Source: Prevotella sp. (GTDB lineage: Bacteria; Bacteroidota; Bacteroidia; Bacteroidales; Bacteroidaceae). Taken from it: 64,000 bases of DNA. The stretch is taken from contig JAFUSV010000062.1 of assembly GCA_017467565.1 (NCBI GenBank), positions 1-64,000 of the forward strand, written 5' to 3'. The stretch's first letter is position 1. Each line of letters opens with the position of its first letter. This document shows positions 1 to 8,673 of the stretch, one piece after another. Under the pieces are notes generated by a model, which searched no databases, was not told the DNA's origin, and saw nothing but the letters and a program-made list of their open reading frames with translations. A program made the position numbers and the translations under genes.

Positions 1-86
1 ACTACTACACCTTCATCTGGGGTATGGCAGGCGAGAACCTCTACTATAACGACAAGGACGAGATTCCTGTCAATCAGTTGAAGTAG
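1..86 (+). CDS. kduI: 5-dehydro-4-deoxy-D-glucuronate isomerase (KduI), C-terminal end only
   Basis: Only the last 27 codons are in the window, in the frame that ends with TAG at 84-86. The visible tail contains TFIWGMAGEN followed by an acidic stretch and NQLK. From memory this matches the E. coli KduI C-terminus (TFIWGMVGEN, then an acidic stretch). KduI interconverts 5-keto-4-deoxyuronate and 2,5-diketo-3-deoxygluconate after pectin or uronan lyases act. The hexuronate transporter gene that follows fits this pathway. The call rests on a short segment, so it is probable rather than certain. Confidence 0.72.
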   Translation, partial: YYTFIWGMAGENLYYNDKDEIPVNQLK

Positions 87-88
87 CA

Positions 89-239
89 GCCCACCCCCTA
101 CCCCTCCCCAAGGGAGGGGAGTCTTTATAGGCTATGGGATGATGTTTCTCAATAACAAATGACTAATAACTATAACAACAAAAAAGGAGACCCCGAAGTA
201 ACTAAACGCCCCTCCCTTGGGGAGGGGTTGGGGGTAGGC
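89..239. repeat. Inverted pair of GC-rich palindromic intergenic repeats
   Basis: A copy at 89-123 (GCCCACCCCC ... CCAAGGGAGGGG) and its inverted copy at 208-239 flank an AT-rich spacer. Each copy holds its own palindrome, CCCTCCC/GGGAGGG. The same unit recurs at 12974-13004 and as an inverted pair inside the coding sequence at 22104-22195. The layout resembles REP/BIME elements. The pair lies between kduI and the transporter and may form a hairpin in the transcript. Confidence 0.8.
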
Positions 240-241
240 TT

Positions 242-1651
242 ATGACACCAATAACAACTACCAAAATGTCCAACTTCCGTTGGATTATCTGTGGACTGCT
301 ATTCCTGGCAACCACTATCAACTACATGGACCGACAGGTCCTCTCACTGACGTGGAAAGACTTCATCGCCGTTGACTTCCACTGGACTGACAAGCACTAC
401 GGTCTCATCACGGCCGTATTCTCTATCTTCTATGCCGTGGCCAACCTCTTTGCCGGTAAGTTCATCGACTGGATGGGCACAAAGAAAGGTTATCTCATCG
501 CCATCTTCGTCTGGTCGCTGGGTGCCTGTCTGCATGCCTTCTGCGGATGGGGTGCCATCGCCCTCGCCGGTGCCAGCGTGACGGCTCTGACCACCATCTC
601 GGTGTGGCTCTTCCTGTCGTGCCGCCTGATACTGGCCGTCGGTGAAGCAGGCAACTTCCCTGCTGCCATCAAGGTGACAGCCGAGTATTTCCCGAAGAAA
701 GACCGTGCCTTCGCTACCTCTATCTTTAACAGCGGTGCCTCCGTCGGTGCACTGGCAGCTCCTGCCACCATTCCCCTCTTGGCACGTGCCTGGGGCTGGG
801 AGATGGCCTTCATCATCATCGGTGCCCTGGGCTTCCTGTGGATGGGCCTGTGGTCTTGGCTCTATGACAAACCCGCCAAGAACAAGCGCGTGAACCAGGC
901 CGAGCTGAACTACATAGAGCAGGACCGCGACATTGCCGACGTGCAGGATCGCGACAACGTGAAGGAGGAGAAGACTATACCCCTGCTGAAGTGCTTCAAG
1001 TACAAGCAGACGTGGTCGTTTGTCATCGGCAAGCTGATGACCGACGGTGTGTGGTGGTTCTTCCTGTTCTGGGCTCCCGCCTACTTCTCTGACCAGTACG
1101 GCTACACCAGCGACTCACCCATGGGCATCGCCCTCATCTTCACGCTCTATGCCATCGTCACCGTGCTCTCCATCGGTGGTGGCTACCTGCCTACCTATTT
1201 CGTTGAGAAGAAAGGCATGAACCCCTACCTGGGCCGCATGCGTGCCATGCTCATCTTTGCCTGCTTCCCCCTGCTGGGTCTCTTTGCCCAGCCTCTGGGT
1301 GCCTACAGCCCCTGGTGGCCCGCTATCCTCATCGGTCTGCTGGGTGCCGGTCATCAGGCATGGTCAGCCAACCTCTTCTCTACCATCGGCGACATGTTCC
1401 CCAAGTCGACCATCGGCACCATCACGGGTATCGGCTCCATGGCAGGCGGTCTAGGCTCGTTTGCCATCAACCTGAGCTCTGGCCAGTTCTTCGACTGGGC
1501 AGCCGACAAGGGCAGCGCCTTCACTTTCTTCGGATTCGAGGGTAAGCCTGCTGCCTACATGATTGTCTTCTGCTTCTGTGCCGTGGCCTACCTCATTGGC
1601 TGGTGCATCATGAAGTCGCTCGTGCCAAAGTACAAGCCCATCACGGACTGA
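242..1651 (+). CDS. exuT: MFS hexuronate transporter (ExuT-like)
   Basis: This 469-residue protein has the hydrophobicity of a 12-helix major facilitator. It shows the anion:cation symporter signatures NYMDRQ (residues 27-32), a motif-A loop GKFIDWMGTKKG (72-83) and GEAGNFPAAIK (134-144), which is typical of hexuronate and glucarate carriers. It should import galacturonate or glucuronate through the inner membrane by H+ symport. It directly follows kduI, so the two probably form one uronate operon despite the repeat pair between them. The ATG lies one base past the second repeat copy, so any ribosome binding site is within the repeat. The exact substrate is inferred from context. Confidence 0.88.
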   Translation: MTPITTTKMSNFRWIICGLLFLATTINYMDRQVLSLTWKDFIAVDFHWTDKHYGLITAVFSIFYAVANLFAGKFIDWMGTKKGYLIAIFVWSLGACLHAFCGWGAIALAGASVTALTTISVWLFLSCRLILAVGEAGNFPAAIKVTAEYFPKKDRAFATSIFNSGASVGALAAPATIPLLARAWGWEMAFIIIGALGFLWMGLWSWLYDKPAKNKRVNQAELNYIEQDRDIADVQDRDNVKEEKTIPLLKCFKYKQTWSFVIGKLMTDGVWWFFLFWAPAYFSDQYGYTSDSPMGIALIFTLYAIVTVLSIGGGYLPTYFVEKKGMNPYLGRMRAMLIFACFPLLGLFAQPLGAYSPWWPAILIGLLGAGHQAWSANLFSTIGDMFPKSTIGTITGIGSMAGGLGSFAINLSSGQFFDWAADKGSAFTFFGFEGKPAAYMIVFCFCAVAYLIGWCIMKSLVPKYKPITD

Positions 1652-1653
1652 CA

Positions 1654-1681
1654 GTTGAGAATTGATAATTGATAATTGATA
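1654..1681 (+). repeat. Heptanucleotide repeat array
   Basis: Four consecutive 7-mers (GTTGAGA, then ATTGATA three times) fill the short gap between the transporter stop and the next gene. The array ends just before the start codon of the lipoprotein gene at 1685, so it occupies the place of its ribosome binding site. Confidence 0.8.
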
Positions 1682-1684
1682 ATT

Positions 1685-2458
1685 ATGATGAAGTACAGAC
1701 TATCACTTTTTGCGCTGGTTTGCGTTAGCGTGCTGCTCTGTAGCTGTAAGGAGGCCAGCAAGAGCAGGCTGAATGCTGCTGTCGACGACTTCAACAAGAA
1801 CTGCCCTGCCATGATGAATCAGTTCGTCATGATTCAGAAGGTGGAGTATGCTGATGACGTCGTGTCGATGTATGTCGTCATGGACGATAAAATCAGCAAT
1901 ATCAATGTTCTCAGGGAGAACAAAGAACTGGTGAAAGAAAACATACTGAACACCTTCAGCCGTGGCAACGAGAACGTCAAGAAGTTTCTTGAGACCGTCA
2001 CTGAAGCCGGGGCCGACCTGAAAGGTATCTACAGCAGCAGCGCCGACGGCGACAACTCGTTCTCGGTACTCATCACCTGCGATGAGCTGAAGGAAGCACT
2101 CGAGAGCGATGGCCAAGCCGAGGCGATGGACGTAGACAAAATCATTCAGGTCACCAACCTGAACATGCCTATTCAACTGAACGAATACGTCACTCTGGTC
2201 GGAATGGTCAAGGATGGCGACTGCGTCTACTATGACTACGACGTGGCCGGTGCGATATTCGACAAAGTAACCGAAGACTTGGAGTTCAGCAAAATGGAGA
2301 CGTTCAACAACCTGCGTAACATGTCGCCCGGTGACAAGGAACAAATGAGACCTATCTATACCAGCGGTATGAACCTTGGCTACAGGTACCACAACGTCGA
2401 CACTGATGCCACTGAGGAGTTTGTCTTCGCCAATAGCGAGCTCGAGGGCCTGTTTTAA
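1685..2458 (+). CDS. Lipoprotein of unknown function
   Basis: This 257-residue protein begins with a lipoprotein signal (MMKYRLSLFALVCVSVLLCSC), with the lipobox LCSC near residue 19. It is therefore probably anchored in the inner or outer membrane. The rest is hydrophilic, acidic and without a family I recognise. The ATG at 1685 is preferred over the in-frame TTG at 1676, because the TTG lies inside the heptad array and would add residues before the signal. A terminator follows the gene. No function is assigned. Confidence 0.7.
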   Translation: MMKYRLSLFALVCVSVLLCSCKEASKSRLNAAVDDFNKNCPAMMNQFVMIQKVEYADDVVSMYVVMDDKISNINVLRENKELVKENILNTFSRGNENVKKFLETVTEAGADLKGIYSSSADGDNSFSVLITCDELKEALESDGQAEAMDVDKIIQVTNLNMPIQLNEYVTLVGMVKDGDCVYYDYDVAGAIFDKVTEDLEFSKMETFNNLRNMSPGDKEQMRPIYTSGMNLGYRYHNVDTDATEEFVFANSELEGLF

Positions 2459-2480
2459 TAAGTACAGAGCAAGAAAAATA

Positions 2481-2512
2481 GGAGTTATCCCAGTCAGGAT
2501 AACTCCAATTTT
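2481..2512. terminator. Rho-independent terminator, probably bidirectional
   Basis: A 10-bp perfect stem (GGAGTTATCC/GGATAACTCC) with loop CAGTCA is followed by AATTTTTT on the plus strand and has an A-rich flank on the other side. It separates the plus-strand lipoprotein from the minus-strand murF-alr gene. Confidence 0.85.
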
Positions 2513-2527
2513 TTCATTTCTGATGTT

Positions 2528-5035
2528 TCAATCCTGGAAATAGACGCGCTTCACGCGGTTGCTGACACCCGTCAGCACCTCGTAGGGAATGGTCTGCAGC
2601 ACATCGCTCAGCACGGTGACAGGCAGTTCCTTACCGAATATCTCGACGGTATCGCCCTCCTGACAAGGAATGTCGGTCACGTCGATGAGAGCCACATCCA
2701 TACAGATATTGCCTACATATTCTGCCTTCTGACCGTTCACCAGACAGTAGCAGTGGCGGTTGCCCAGGCGGCGGTTGAGTCCGTCGGCATAGCCGATAGG
2801 TATGGCAGCGATGATGCTGTCGCGTGTCAGCACGCCCTTACGGCTGTAACCCACGGTCTCCTCCTTCGGCACATGGCGCAACTGCAGGATAGTGGTCTTC
2901 AGCGTTGAGACCGTAGACAACGCGTCGTTTGTGCGCGGGTCTACACCATAGAGACCTATGCCGAGGCGCACCATGTCGAGTTGTCGCTCGGGGAAGTGCT
3001 CGATGCCTGCCGAATTGTCAATATGACGCAGAATCCTGTGCGAGAACGCTGCCTGTATCTTCAGGCTGGCAGCATCAAACCGTTCAAACTGCAGGCGCGA
3101 GAAGTTATCGAAGTCATCGCTGTCAGAGCCTACGAAGTGCGAGAAGACCGAACGGGGAATGACGGCCGACTGGTGCTTGAGGATATCTATCAGACGGTCT
3201 ACCTCACTGGAGGTTCCAAATCCCAGTCGATGCATACCCGTATCGAGCTTGATATGCACAGGCCACCCCGTGATACCCTGATGGCGTGCAGCACGGATGA
3301 GGGCATCGAGCAGTCGGAAAGAGTAGACCTCCGGCTCCAAGTCATAGTCAAAGAGCGTCTGGAACGACGACATCTCCGGATTCATCACGATGATATTCTG
3401 TGTGATGCCGGCCTTGCGCAACTCCACGCCCTCGTCGGCTACGGCCACTGCCAGATAGTCCACACGGTGATCCTGCAACGTCTTGGCTATCTCGACGGCA
3501 CCGGCGCCGTAGGCATCGGCCTTGATCATGCATACCATCTTGGTCTCGGGTTTCAGGAATGAACGGAAGTGGTTGAGGTTGTTCACCACGGCATTGAGGT
3601 CTACCTCCAGGATGGTCTCATGCACCTTCTGTTCCAGCAACTCGCTGATATGTTCGAAGCCGAAGTTACGCGCTCCCTTCAGCAAGACGACCTCGTCGTG
3701 AAGCGAGCGGAACACCCCGCTCTGCAGGAAATGTTCCACATCGGGGAAGAACCATTTCTGTCCCACGGCTATCCTGTCGGCCTGAGCCATCAGGTCGGTT
3801 CCTATACCGATGAAGCGGTCGATGCCACGCTTCACGATTAACTCTGACACCTGCCCGTAGAGGTCAGGCATCATCTCGCCGCTCTGATAGATGTCGCTGA
3901 GCACCAAGGTGCGACGACGGCCGGCAGTGTCAGGACGACGCTGCATGAAGTCGAGGGCGATGTCGAGCGACTGAATATCACTGTTGTACGAGTCGTTGAT
4001 CAGCGTCAGTCCTCGCTGTCCTTCCTTCACCTCCAGTCGCATGGCGATAGGTTCCAGCTTAGGCATACGTGCGGCAATATCGTCAGGCGTCAACCCCAGA
4101 TAGAGTGCCGTAGCCGCACAGGTAATGGAGTTCTCTACCGATGCCTCATCGATAAAAGGTATCTCGTACTCGCCTCGCGTACCTTTATATATATAGGTGA
4201 CATGAGACTTGAGACAGGAGGGTTGGGATTTATCTATTGTAATGTCTTTGACAAAGAAGGCGGCCTTCTGGTCGTAGCGGCTCCAGCCGATACGCTCACC
4301 CTGATAGCCAGAGCGGCGCATACAGCGACTCACGACATCATCATCGGAAGGATAGATGACGGCCTTCGTGTCACGGAAGAGCTGCAACTTCTCCACGCAC
4401 TTCTCATCCATAGAACGGAAGTTCTCCTGATGGGCTACCCCCAGCGATGTAAACACGCCGATGGTAGGCTGGATGATGTCATGCAGGGCCAGCATCTCAC
4501 CCGGCTCGCTGATGCCTGCCTCGAACAGGGCAATCTTGGAATTTTCGTTCAGCAGCCATACCGACAGGGGTACGCCTATCTGTGAATTGTAGCTCTTGGG
4601 CGAACGTGTGATCTTCTGCGAAGGCATCAAGAGCTGGTAGAGCCACTCCTTGACCCACGTCTTGCCATTGCTGCCCGTGATGCCTACCACGGGGATGGAG
4701 AACTCGTCGCGATGACGCTCGGCCAAGCGCTGCAAGGCAGCCAGCGGCGACGGTACTACGAGGAAATTGGCTCCCTCCAAACTACCCCAGCCTGAGGATG
4801 ACTCCTTCGAGGAATAACTGGCGCTCTCCACCACAAAATTCCTCACACCCCGACGGTAGAGCTCTTCTATATACTTATGCCCGTCATTGCGCTTCGTACG
4901 CAGGGCAAAAAACAACGTCTGTTCAGGAAAGCACAGCGAACGACTGTCGGTCAGCAACCAACCTATCGTCGCCTCTGTGTCACCATAGCGGCGTGCCCCT
5001 ATCAGGGTCGTCACCTTTTCTATTGTGTATGTCAT
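2528..5035 (-). CDS. murF-alr: Bifunctional MurF (UDP-MurNAc-tripeptide:D-Ala-D-Ala ligase)/alanine racemase
   Basis: This 835-residue protein joins two peptidoglycan enzymes. Residues 1 to about 465 are MurF, with the ATP loop GITGSNGKT (118-126) and INDSYNSD (347-354). Residues from about 475 are a PLP-dependent alanine racemase with IKADAYGAGA, whose lysine 505 should bind PLP, plus VGYSRKG and GNICMDV further on. The first half adds D-Ala-D-Ala to the muramyl tripeptide and the second makes D-Ala from L-Ala, both in the cytoplasm. The fusion is standard in Bacteroidetes. It lies 3 bp downstream of the stop of the BNR gene and may be co-transcribed with it. Confidence 0.95.
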   Translation of the reverse strand: MTYTIEKVTTLIGARRYGDTEATIGWLLTDSRSLCFPEQTLFFALRTKRNDGHKYIEELYRRGVRNFVVESASYSSKESSSGWGSLEGANFLVVPSPLAALQRLAERHRDEFSIPVVGITGSNGKTWVKEWLYQLLMPSQKITRSPKSYNSQIGVPLSVWLLNENSKIALFEAGISEPGEMLALHDIIQPTIGVFTSLGVAHQENFRSMDEKCVEKLQLFRDTKAVIYPSDDDVVSRCMRRSGYQGERIGWSRYDQKAAFFVKDITIDKSQPSCLKSHVTYIYKGTRGEYEIPFIDEASVENSITCAATALYLGLTPDDIAARMPKLEPIAMRLEVKEGQRGLTLINDSYNSDIQSLDIALDFMQRRPDTAGRRRTLVLSDIYQSGEMMPDLYGQVSELIVKRGIDRFIGIGTDLMAQADRIAVGQKWFFPDVEHFLQSGVFRSLHDEVVLLKGARNFGFEHISELLEQKVHETILEVDLNAVVNNLNHFRSFLKPETKMVCMIKADAYGAGAVEIAKTLQDHRVDYLAVAVADEGVELRKAGITQNIIVMNPEMSSFQTLFDYDLEPEVYSFRLLDALIRAARHQGITGWPVHIKLDTGMHRLGFGTSSEVDRLIDILKHQSAVIPRSVFSHFVGSDSDDFDNFSRLQFERFDAASLKIQAAFSHRILRHIDNSAGIEHFPERQLDMVRLGIGLYGVDPRTNDALSTVSTLKTTILQLRHVPKEETVGYSRKGVLTRDSIIAAIPIGYADGLNRRLGNRHCYCLVNGQKAEYVGNICMDVALIDVTDIPCQEGDTVEIFGKELPVTVLSDVLQTIPYEVLTGVSNRVKRVYFQD

Positions 5036-5038
5036 TTC

Positions 5039-7624
5039 TTATTTTACGATAACTTTCTTTCCTTGATGGATATAGATGCCATGGGCCACGGCCTGCGGGT
5101 CTATCACCCGGCCCTGCAAATCGACGAAACGAGCTGCGTCAGCACCCTGTCGCAGAGGCTCGGTGATAGCATTGGTGACATGAGGTACGAGCGTCACATT
5201 GTCGAAGCCGATAATCTTTTCCGTACCATTATAGTTGTGCATGGCTGAGAGACTGATAGTGGTAGAGGCACTACCATCACTCACAAAAGGGAGGCTCACC
5301 TTCTGCCAAGCCTCCATATTTTCTAAAGAAGGAGCTGTCACCGTGGGGCCGTCCTGCGTCACGACTGAAATGATGGCATCGCCGCCACGTCCGCTCTTCC
5401 ACAGGTCGGCCGTCAGCGTATATTCACCCTCGGGCAGCAGCAGTTCCTGCTGCAGGTTGATGGTCGAGGTGCCCCAGTTCTGGCGCACCCAGTAGGTCTG
5501 CTTGCCGGCCGTAGGCAGTGCCGTGCGCGATGCAAAGAAGTTACTGAAATAGAGGTCACCGGCCTTCAGGGCAGTCAGGTCGTTCTCATTGCGGCTGGTG
5601 TATGCTATCGTCCAACCTTCGGGCACATAGATAGCACGGTCACTGGCGACGCCGCTGCCCTGCATGGGGGCATAGCTGCCCTCGAAATCACCATTCTGCA
5701 GCGACGTGGGCAGGTTCTTGTTGTGCTGCGACCTTATCTCTTCCTGCGCCAGTTTCATCAATGACTGAACGGTCAAGGGTGAAGCACAAGCATAATAATC
5801 ACTTAGAAACAGGCATTGATGGTTGTAGGGTATCAGGTGACCCTGACTGTCATCTTCGCCGTAGGTATTCAGTGCGCCTGCAGGCAAGTTTTCCGTCTCA
5901 ATGACCTGATCTACCAGACCGTTTCGATAAACAGTAAGCACATGACCGTCATAGGTCAGGGAGATGACGACAGTCTTCATCTTCGTAGGATGATTATCGC
6001 CACTGGTACCTGTGCTGTTGTAGGCCCAGTTGTCACTGGTCAGCATGCGGTTCTGACTCTTGTAAACCACACCGTTGATACTCATCTGAGGATACTGGTC
6101 AGCAGCATTGATGCTATAGACCAGTCCGCCATCATCCTTCGCGTAATGGTTGACGGTAAAGAGGGTTCCCTCATATTTCTCAGCATTCAACTCAAAGGCC
6201 ATGGTGACGGTCTTATTCACCCCAAGACAGATACAGTCTGTACGCAAGCCGTCCTCATCTTGTGTCAGTTCCTCCTCCCATGCATAGTCAGCCATGATGC
6301 GCGTAGGATAACCCTGAGGGTAGCCTTGCTTCACCATCCAGTAGTAATAGTCGCCTTGCATCCATACCAGGCGCAACGGACTGTTCTTCGAACCTGGAAT
6401 GACATAGGGACGGACGTTGTTCTTGGGCGAATCCTTGGTTATCTGCTCCGAGCCAGCCACCTTGCCTTCGTCATCGATGGTATATTTCCATATCTCGTAG
6501 ACACCGTCCTTGTTATACTGGCCGTCCTTCGTGGGAATCGACAGGTAGAGGTCATTGATGTTGTCGGGGTCTATGGCCATACCGCCGCTATAACAGAGCT
6601 CGGTGCTGTTCCAGTTCTGATGGAACGCATGGCCGCCATACTGCACCCAGGTGTTGCGCCAGGCCGAACCCGTCCAGCGGGCATACCAATAGACGTGGGT
6701 GGTCTTGGCATTGTCTATGTGAGGATAGGCGATGACGGGGTTCTCGTCCTTGTCGAGCGTAATCTGCCACACCCAGTTGCGTATATTAGCCGTCTTATCG
6801 ACGATAGTAGCGGGATAGCTGTTGGCATAGCTGTCGGTCTTGTTCACATTGAACACACCATTATTTATCACAGAAAGCTGCTTGCCGTTCAGGTCGCGCA
6901 GGATAGGGCCGTTGCCATTGTTGATGTCGATGACATTGAAATAGAGCCAGTCGGGCATCTCGTTATCGGGATGACCCGTGGTGTAGCTCACGTAGATCTT
7001 GTCCTTGCCGTTCGACTGGTACTTGGCATAGGGACGTGCACCTGTAGACTGCACAATCTGTTTCGGACCGAAGTCAAACTTGCAGTTGCCATCGGCATCG
7101 GGCATGGTGAGGCGGGCTATCGTGGGATGCCAGTTGATGCCACGCCAGCACAGGTAGATATGGTCAGGATCGTCACTCAGGATAAAGGGCGACGGATAAG
7201 TCGTATTGTTGGCCGTCGTCAGATATTTCTCCTCACCCAACGACGTGATGTCGCAGGGCTTCGTCGAGATGCGATACCATATCTTCGGTTCATCGGTATG
7301 GCGGGTGTAGAAAATCATCACCCGCTCATCGGGCAGCACGATGAACGTAGGGTTATTGTGATCGTCGGGCTGGAAGCACGAGCGTACCAGCACGTCGGTC
7401 TTGCGGTGCTGCAGCCAGTCGTACTGCGTAGCCTTCACATTGCCGTGCACATCTATATAACCTATATAAGTCATATTGGCCGTGCCGGCAGTATTTTCAT
7501 AATGGACGGCACGAGGATCGGCAAACCAACACCAGGCACCCTCATCAGATACCACACTCTGAGCCATGGTTATAGCAGAGAGGTTCATCAAAACAAAACC
7601 TAATAAAAACTTCTTCATTGACAT
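5039..7624 (-). CDS. Secreted BNR_4-type beta-propeller protein, putative polysaccharide lyase or hydrolase
   Basis: The protein has 861 residues from the chosen start, MSMKKFLLGFVLMNLSA, which opens a signal peptide. The frame is open upstream, but that extension is not signal-like. After the signal comes GAWCWFADPRAVHY and a run of propeller-like repeats (PTFIVLPDERVMIFYTRH and similar), typical of the BNR_4 family, which in Bacteroidetes includes proteins related to PL24/PL25-type lyases. A jelly-roll-like domain (about 640-810) and a type IX-like tail (DLQGRV ... GIYIHQGKKVIVK) follow. The uronate genes nearby suggest an acidic polysaccharide substrate, but no catalytic residue could be fixed. 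Confidence 0.6.
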   Translation of the reverse strand: MSMKKFLLGFVLMNLSAITMAQSVVSDEGAWCWFADPRAVHYENTAGTANMTYIGYIDVHGNVKATQYDWLQHRKTDVLVRSCFQPDDHNNPTFIVLPDERVMIFYTRHTDEPKIWYRISTKPCDITSLGEEKYLTTANNTTYPSPFILSDDPDHIYLCWRGINWHPTIARLTMPDADGNCKFDFGPKQIVQSTGARPYAKYQSNGKDKIYVSYTTGHPDNEMPDWLYFNVIDINNGNGPILRDLNGKQLSVINNGVFNVNKTDSYANSYPATIVDKTANIRNWVWQITLDKDENPVIAYPHIDNAKTTHVYWYARWTGSAWRNTWVQYGGHAFHQNWNSTELCYSGGMAIDPDNINDLYLSIPTKDGQYNKDGVYEIWKYTIDDEGKVAGSEQITKDSPKNNVRPYVIPGSKNSPLRLVWMQGDYYYWMVKQGYPQGYPTRIMADYAWEEELTQDEDGLRTDCICLGVNKTVTMAFELNAEKYEGTLFTVNHYAKDDGGLVYSINAADQYPQMSINGVVYKSQNRMLTSDNWAYNSTGTSGDNHPTKMKTVVISLTYDGHVLTVYRNGLVDQVIETENLPAGALNTYGEDDSQGHLIPYNHQCLFLSDYYACASPLTVQSLMKLAQEEIRSQHNKNLPTSLQNGDFEGSYAPMQGSGVASDRAIYVPEGWTIAYTSRNENDLTALKAGDLYFSNFFASRTALPTAGKQTYWVRQNWGTSTINLQQELLLPEGEYTLTADLWKSGRGGDAIISVVTQDGPTVTAPSLENMEAWQKVSLPFVSDGSASTTISLSAMHNYNGTEKIIGFDNVTLVPHVTNAITEPLRQGADAARFVDLQGRVIDPQAVAHGIYIHQGKKVIVK

Positions 7625-7642
7625 AGTATGATTAATTTTGCG

Positions 7643-7650
7643 CAAAGGTA
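7643..7650 (-). promoter_or_regulatory. Putative -7 box for the BNR gene
   Basis: TACCTTTG on the minus strand, 18 bp upstream of the chosen start, fits the Bacteroidetes -7 consensus TAnnTTTG. The -33 element is only a weak TTG about 22 bp further upstream. Confidence 0.5.
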
Positions 7651-7753
7651 CAAAATAATTCAGAAAACAGAGCAACCTTAGGGATTTTTTTTGCTGATAG
7701 TTAAACATTCCTAAATAATGAAGGCAAAAGAGTGGCGAGCAAACATTTTTTTG

Positions 7754-7761
7754 TAATATTG
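7754..7761 (+). promoter_or_regulatory. Putative -7 box for the 7792 gene
   Basis: TAATATTG, 30 bp before the ATG, resembles the Bacteroidetes -7 box TAnnTTTG with one mismatch. It is divergent from the BNR promoter. No clear -33 TTTG is seen. Confidence 0.4.
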
Positions 7762-7791
7762 CAAAGAATTTGAACTTAAACATACTGGCTT

Positions 7792-8589
7792 ATGAAACAT
7801 CTTGTACTTACATTAGTGGCTGCCGCCACACTGTGCACACCTGCTGTAGCACAAAACAAAGTGAAGAATATCTATGCGTCGACCAACACGCTCAACGTCG
7901 AGATGCTGGCACAGACCGACCAGACCGTACAACTGAACCGTCACCTCTTTGCTGGCTATAACACGCTCTGCCTGCCTATGAGCATGGGAGCCGACCAGCT
8001 GAAGGATCTGCGCGTTGAGCGCATGGTTGGCATTGCCCAGGATGGCGATGTGCTGAATATTTTCTTCATGGACTGCACGAACGAGGGCATCGAGGCAGGT
8101 CTTCCCTACCTGATCTACTCACCCACTTCGCAGTATCTGCGCGTCAAGAACACGGATGCCATGAACATCAGCAACGAACTGAAGACGGTCCGCATGAGCG
8201 ATAATGCCGGTAACACCGTAGCTTTCAGCAGCAACTGGGAGTCGGTGATGAAGAATGGCCGCTATGGCATCCCCGCTCAGCAGGACGTTACTCCGCTGCA
8301 GAGCATCCTGATTCGCACTGAAGCTGACAAGGCTTTCCTGCCCACACGTTGCGGCTTCAACTGGGAGCAGCAGGCTGCCACCGCCACTAAACTGGAGATC
8401 AAGCACATCAAGAGCATGGCCGAAATGGGCACAACGGGTATCAACTCGCCCTCTACAGGCAACGCACTGGTTGACGTGTACGACCTGAAAGGCAACGTCG
8501 TGAAACGTCAGGTCAGCGTTGGCGAGGCTATGAACTCTCTGTCACGCGGCATCTATGTCATTGGCGGTGAAAAAGTAACCATCCAATAA
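7792..8589 (+). CDS. Secreted protein of unknown function with a type IX-like C-terminal tail
   Basis: This 265-residue protein has a signal peptide (MKHLVLTLVAAATLCTPAVAQ). A module around residue 55 (FAGYNTLCLPMSMGADQL) resembles the WNSICLPFDLDATG segment of the GLUG protein at 25282. The tail (DLKGNVVK ... SLSRGIYVIGGEKVTIQ) resembles type IX secretion C-terminal signals. No catalytic motif is visible. It diverges from the BNR gene and precedes purL, with an independent promoter in between, so it probably stands alone. Confidence 0.65.
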   Translation: MKHLVLTLVAAATLCTPAVAQNKVKNIYASTNTLNVEMLAQTDQTVQLNRHLFAGYNTLCLPMSMGADQLKDLRVERMVGIAQDGDVLNIFFMDCTNEGIEAGLPYLIYSPTSQYLRVKNTDAMNISNELKTVRMSDNAGNTVAFSSNWESVMKNGRYGIPAQQDVTPLQSILIRTEADKAFLPTRCGFNWEQQAATATKLEIKHIKSMAEMGTTGINSPSTGNALVDVYDLKGNVVKRQVSVGEAMNSLSRGIYVIGGEKVTIQ

Positions 8590-8605
8590 AAAACAACTTT
8601 TATTA

Positions 8606-8637
8606 TTTGGTAATCTCCTTAAAATAATGTAATTTTG
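8606..8637 (+). promoter_or_regulatory. purL promoter (Bacteroidetes type)
   Basis: TTTG at 8606-8609, a spacer of exactly 20 bp, then TAATTTTG at 8630-8637. This is a full match to the Bacteroidetes -33/-7 pattern, 36 bp before the purL ATG. Confidence 0.8.
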
Positions 8638-8673
8638 CAGCAAATTTCGAAATTACATTATTTTTTGGAGATT

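Noticed and set aside
2528..5035. MurF-alanine racemase fusion as a novelty
   Set aside because: This fusion is the usual arrangement in Bacteroidetes.
5816..7603. A 595-codon plus-strand open frame
   Set aside because: It is antisense to the BNR protein gene, has no signal or family motif, and arises from codon bias on the opposite strand.
7625..7783. N-terminal extension of the BNR protein
   Set aside because: The extension is not signal-like, covers the promoter region, and a normal signal peptide starts at 7624.
8635..8673. Upstream TTG start for purL
   Set aside because: It overlaps the promoter -7 box. The ATG at 8674 has a GGAG ribosome binding site.
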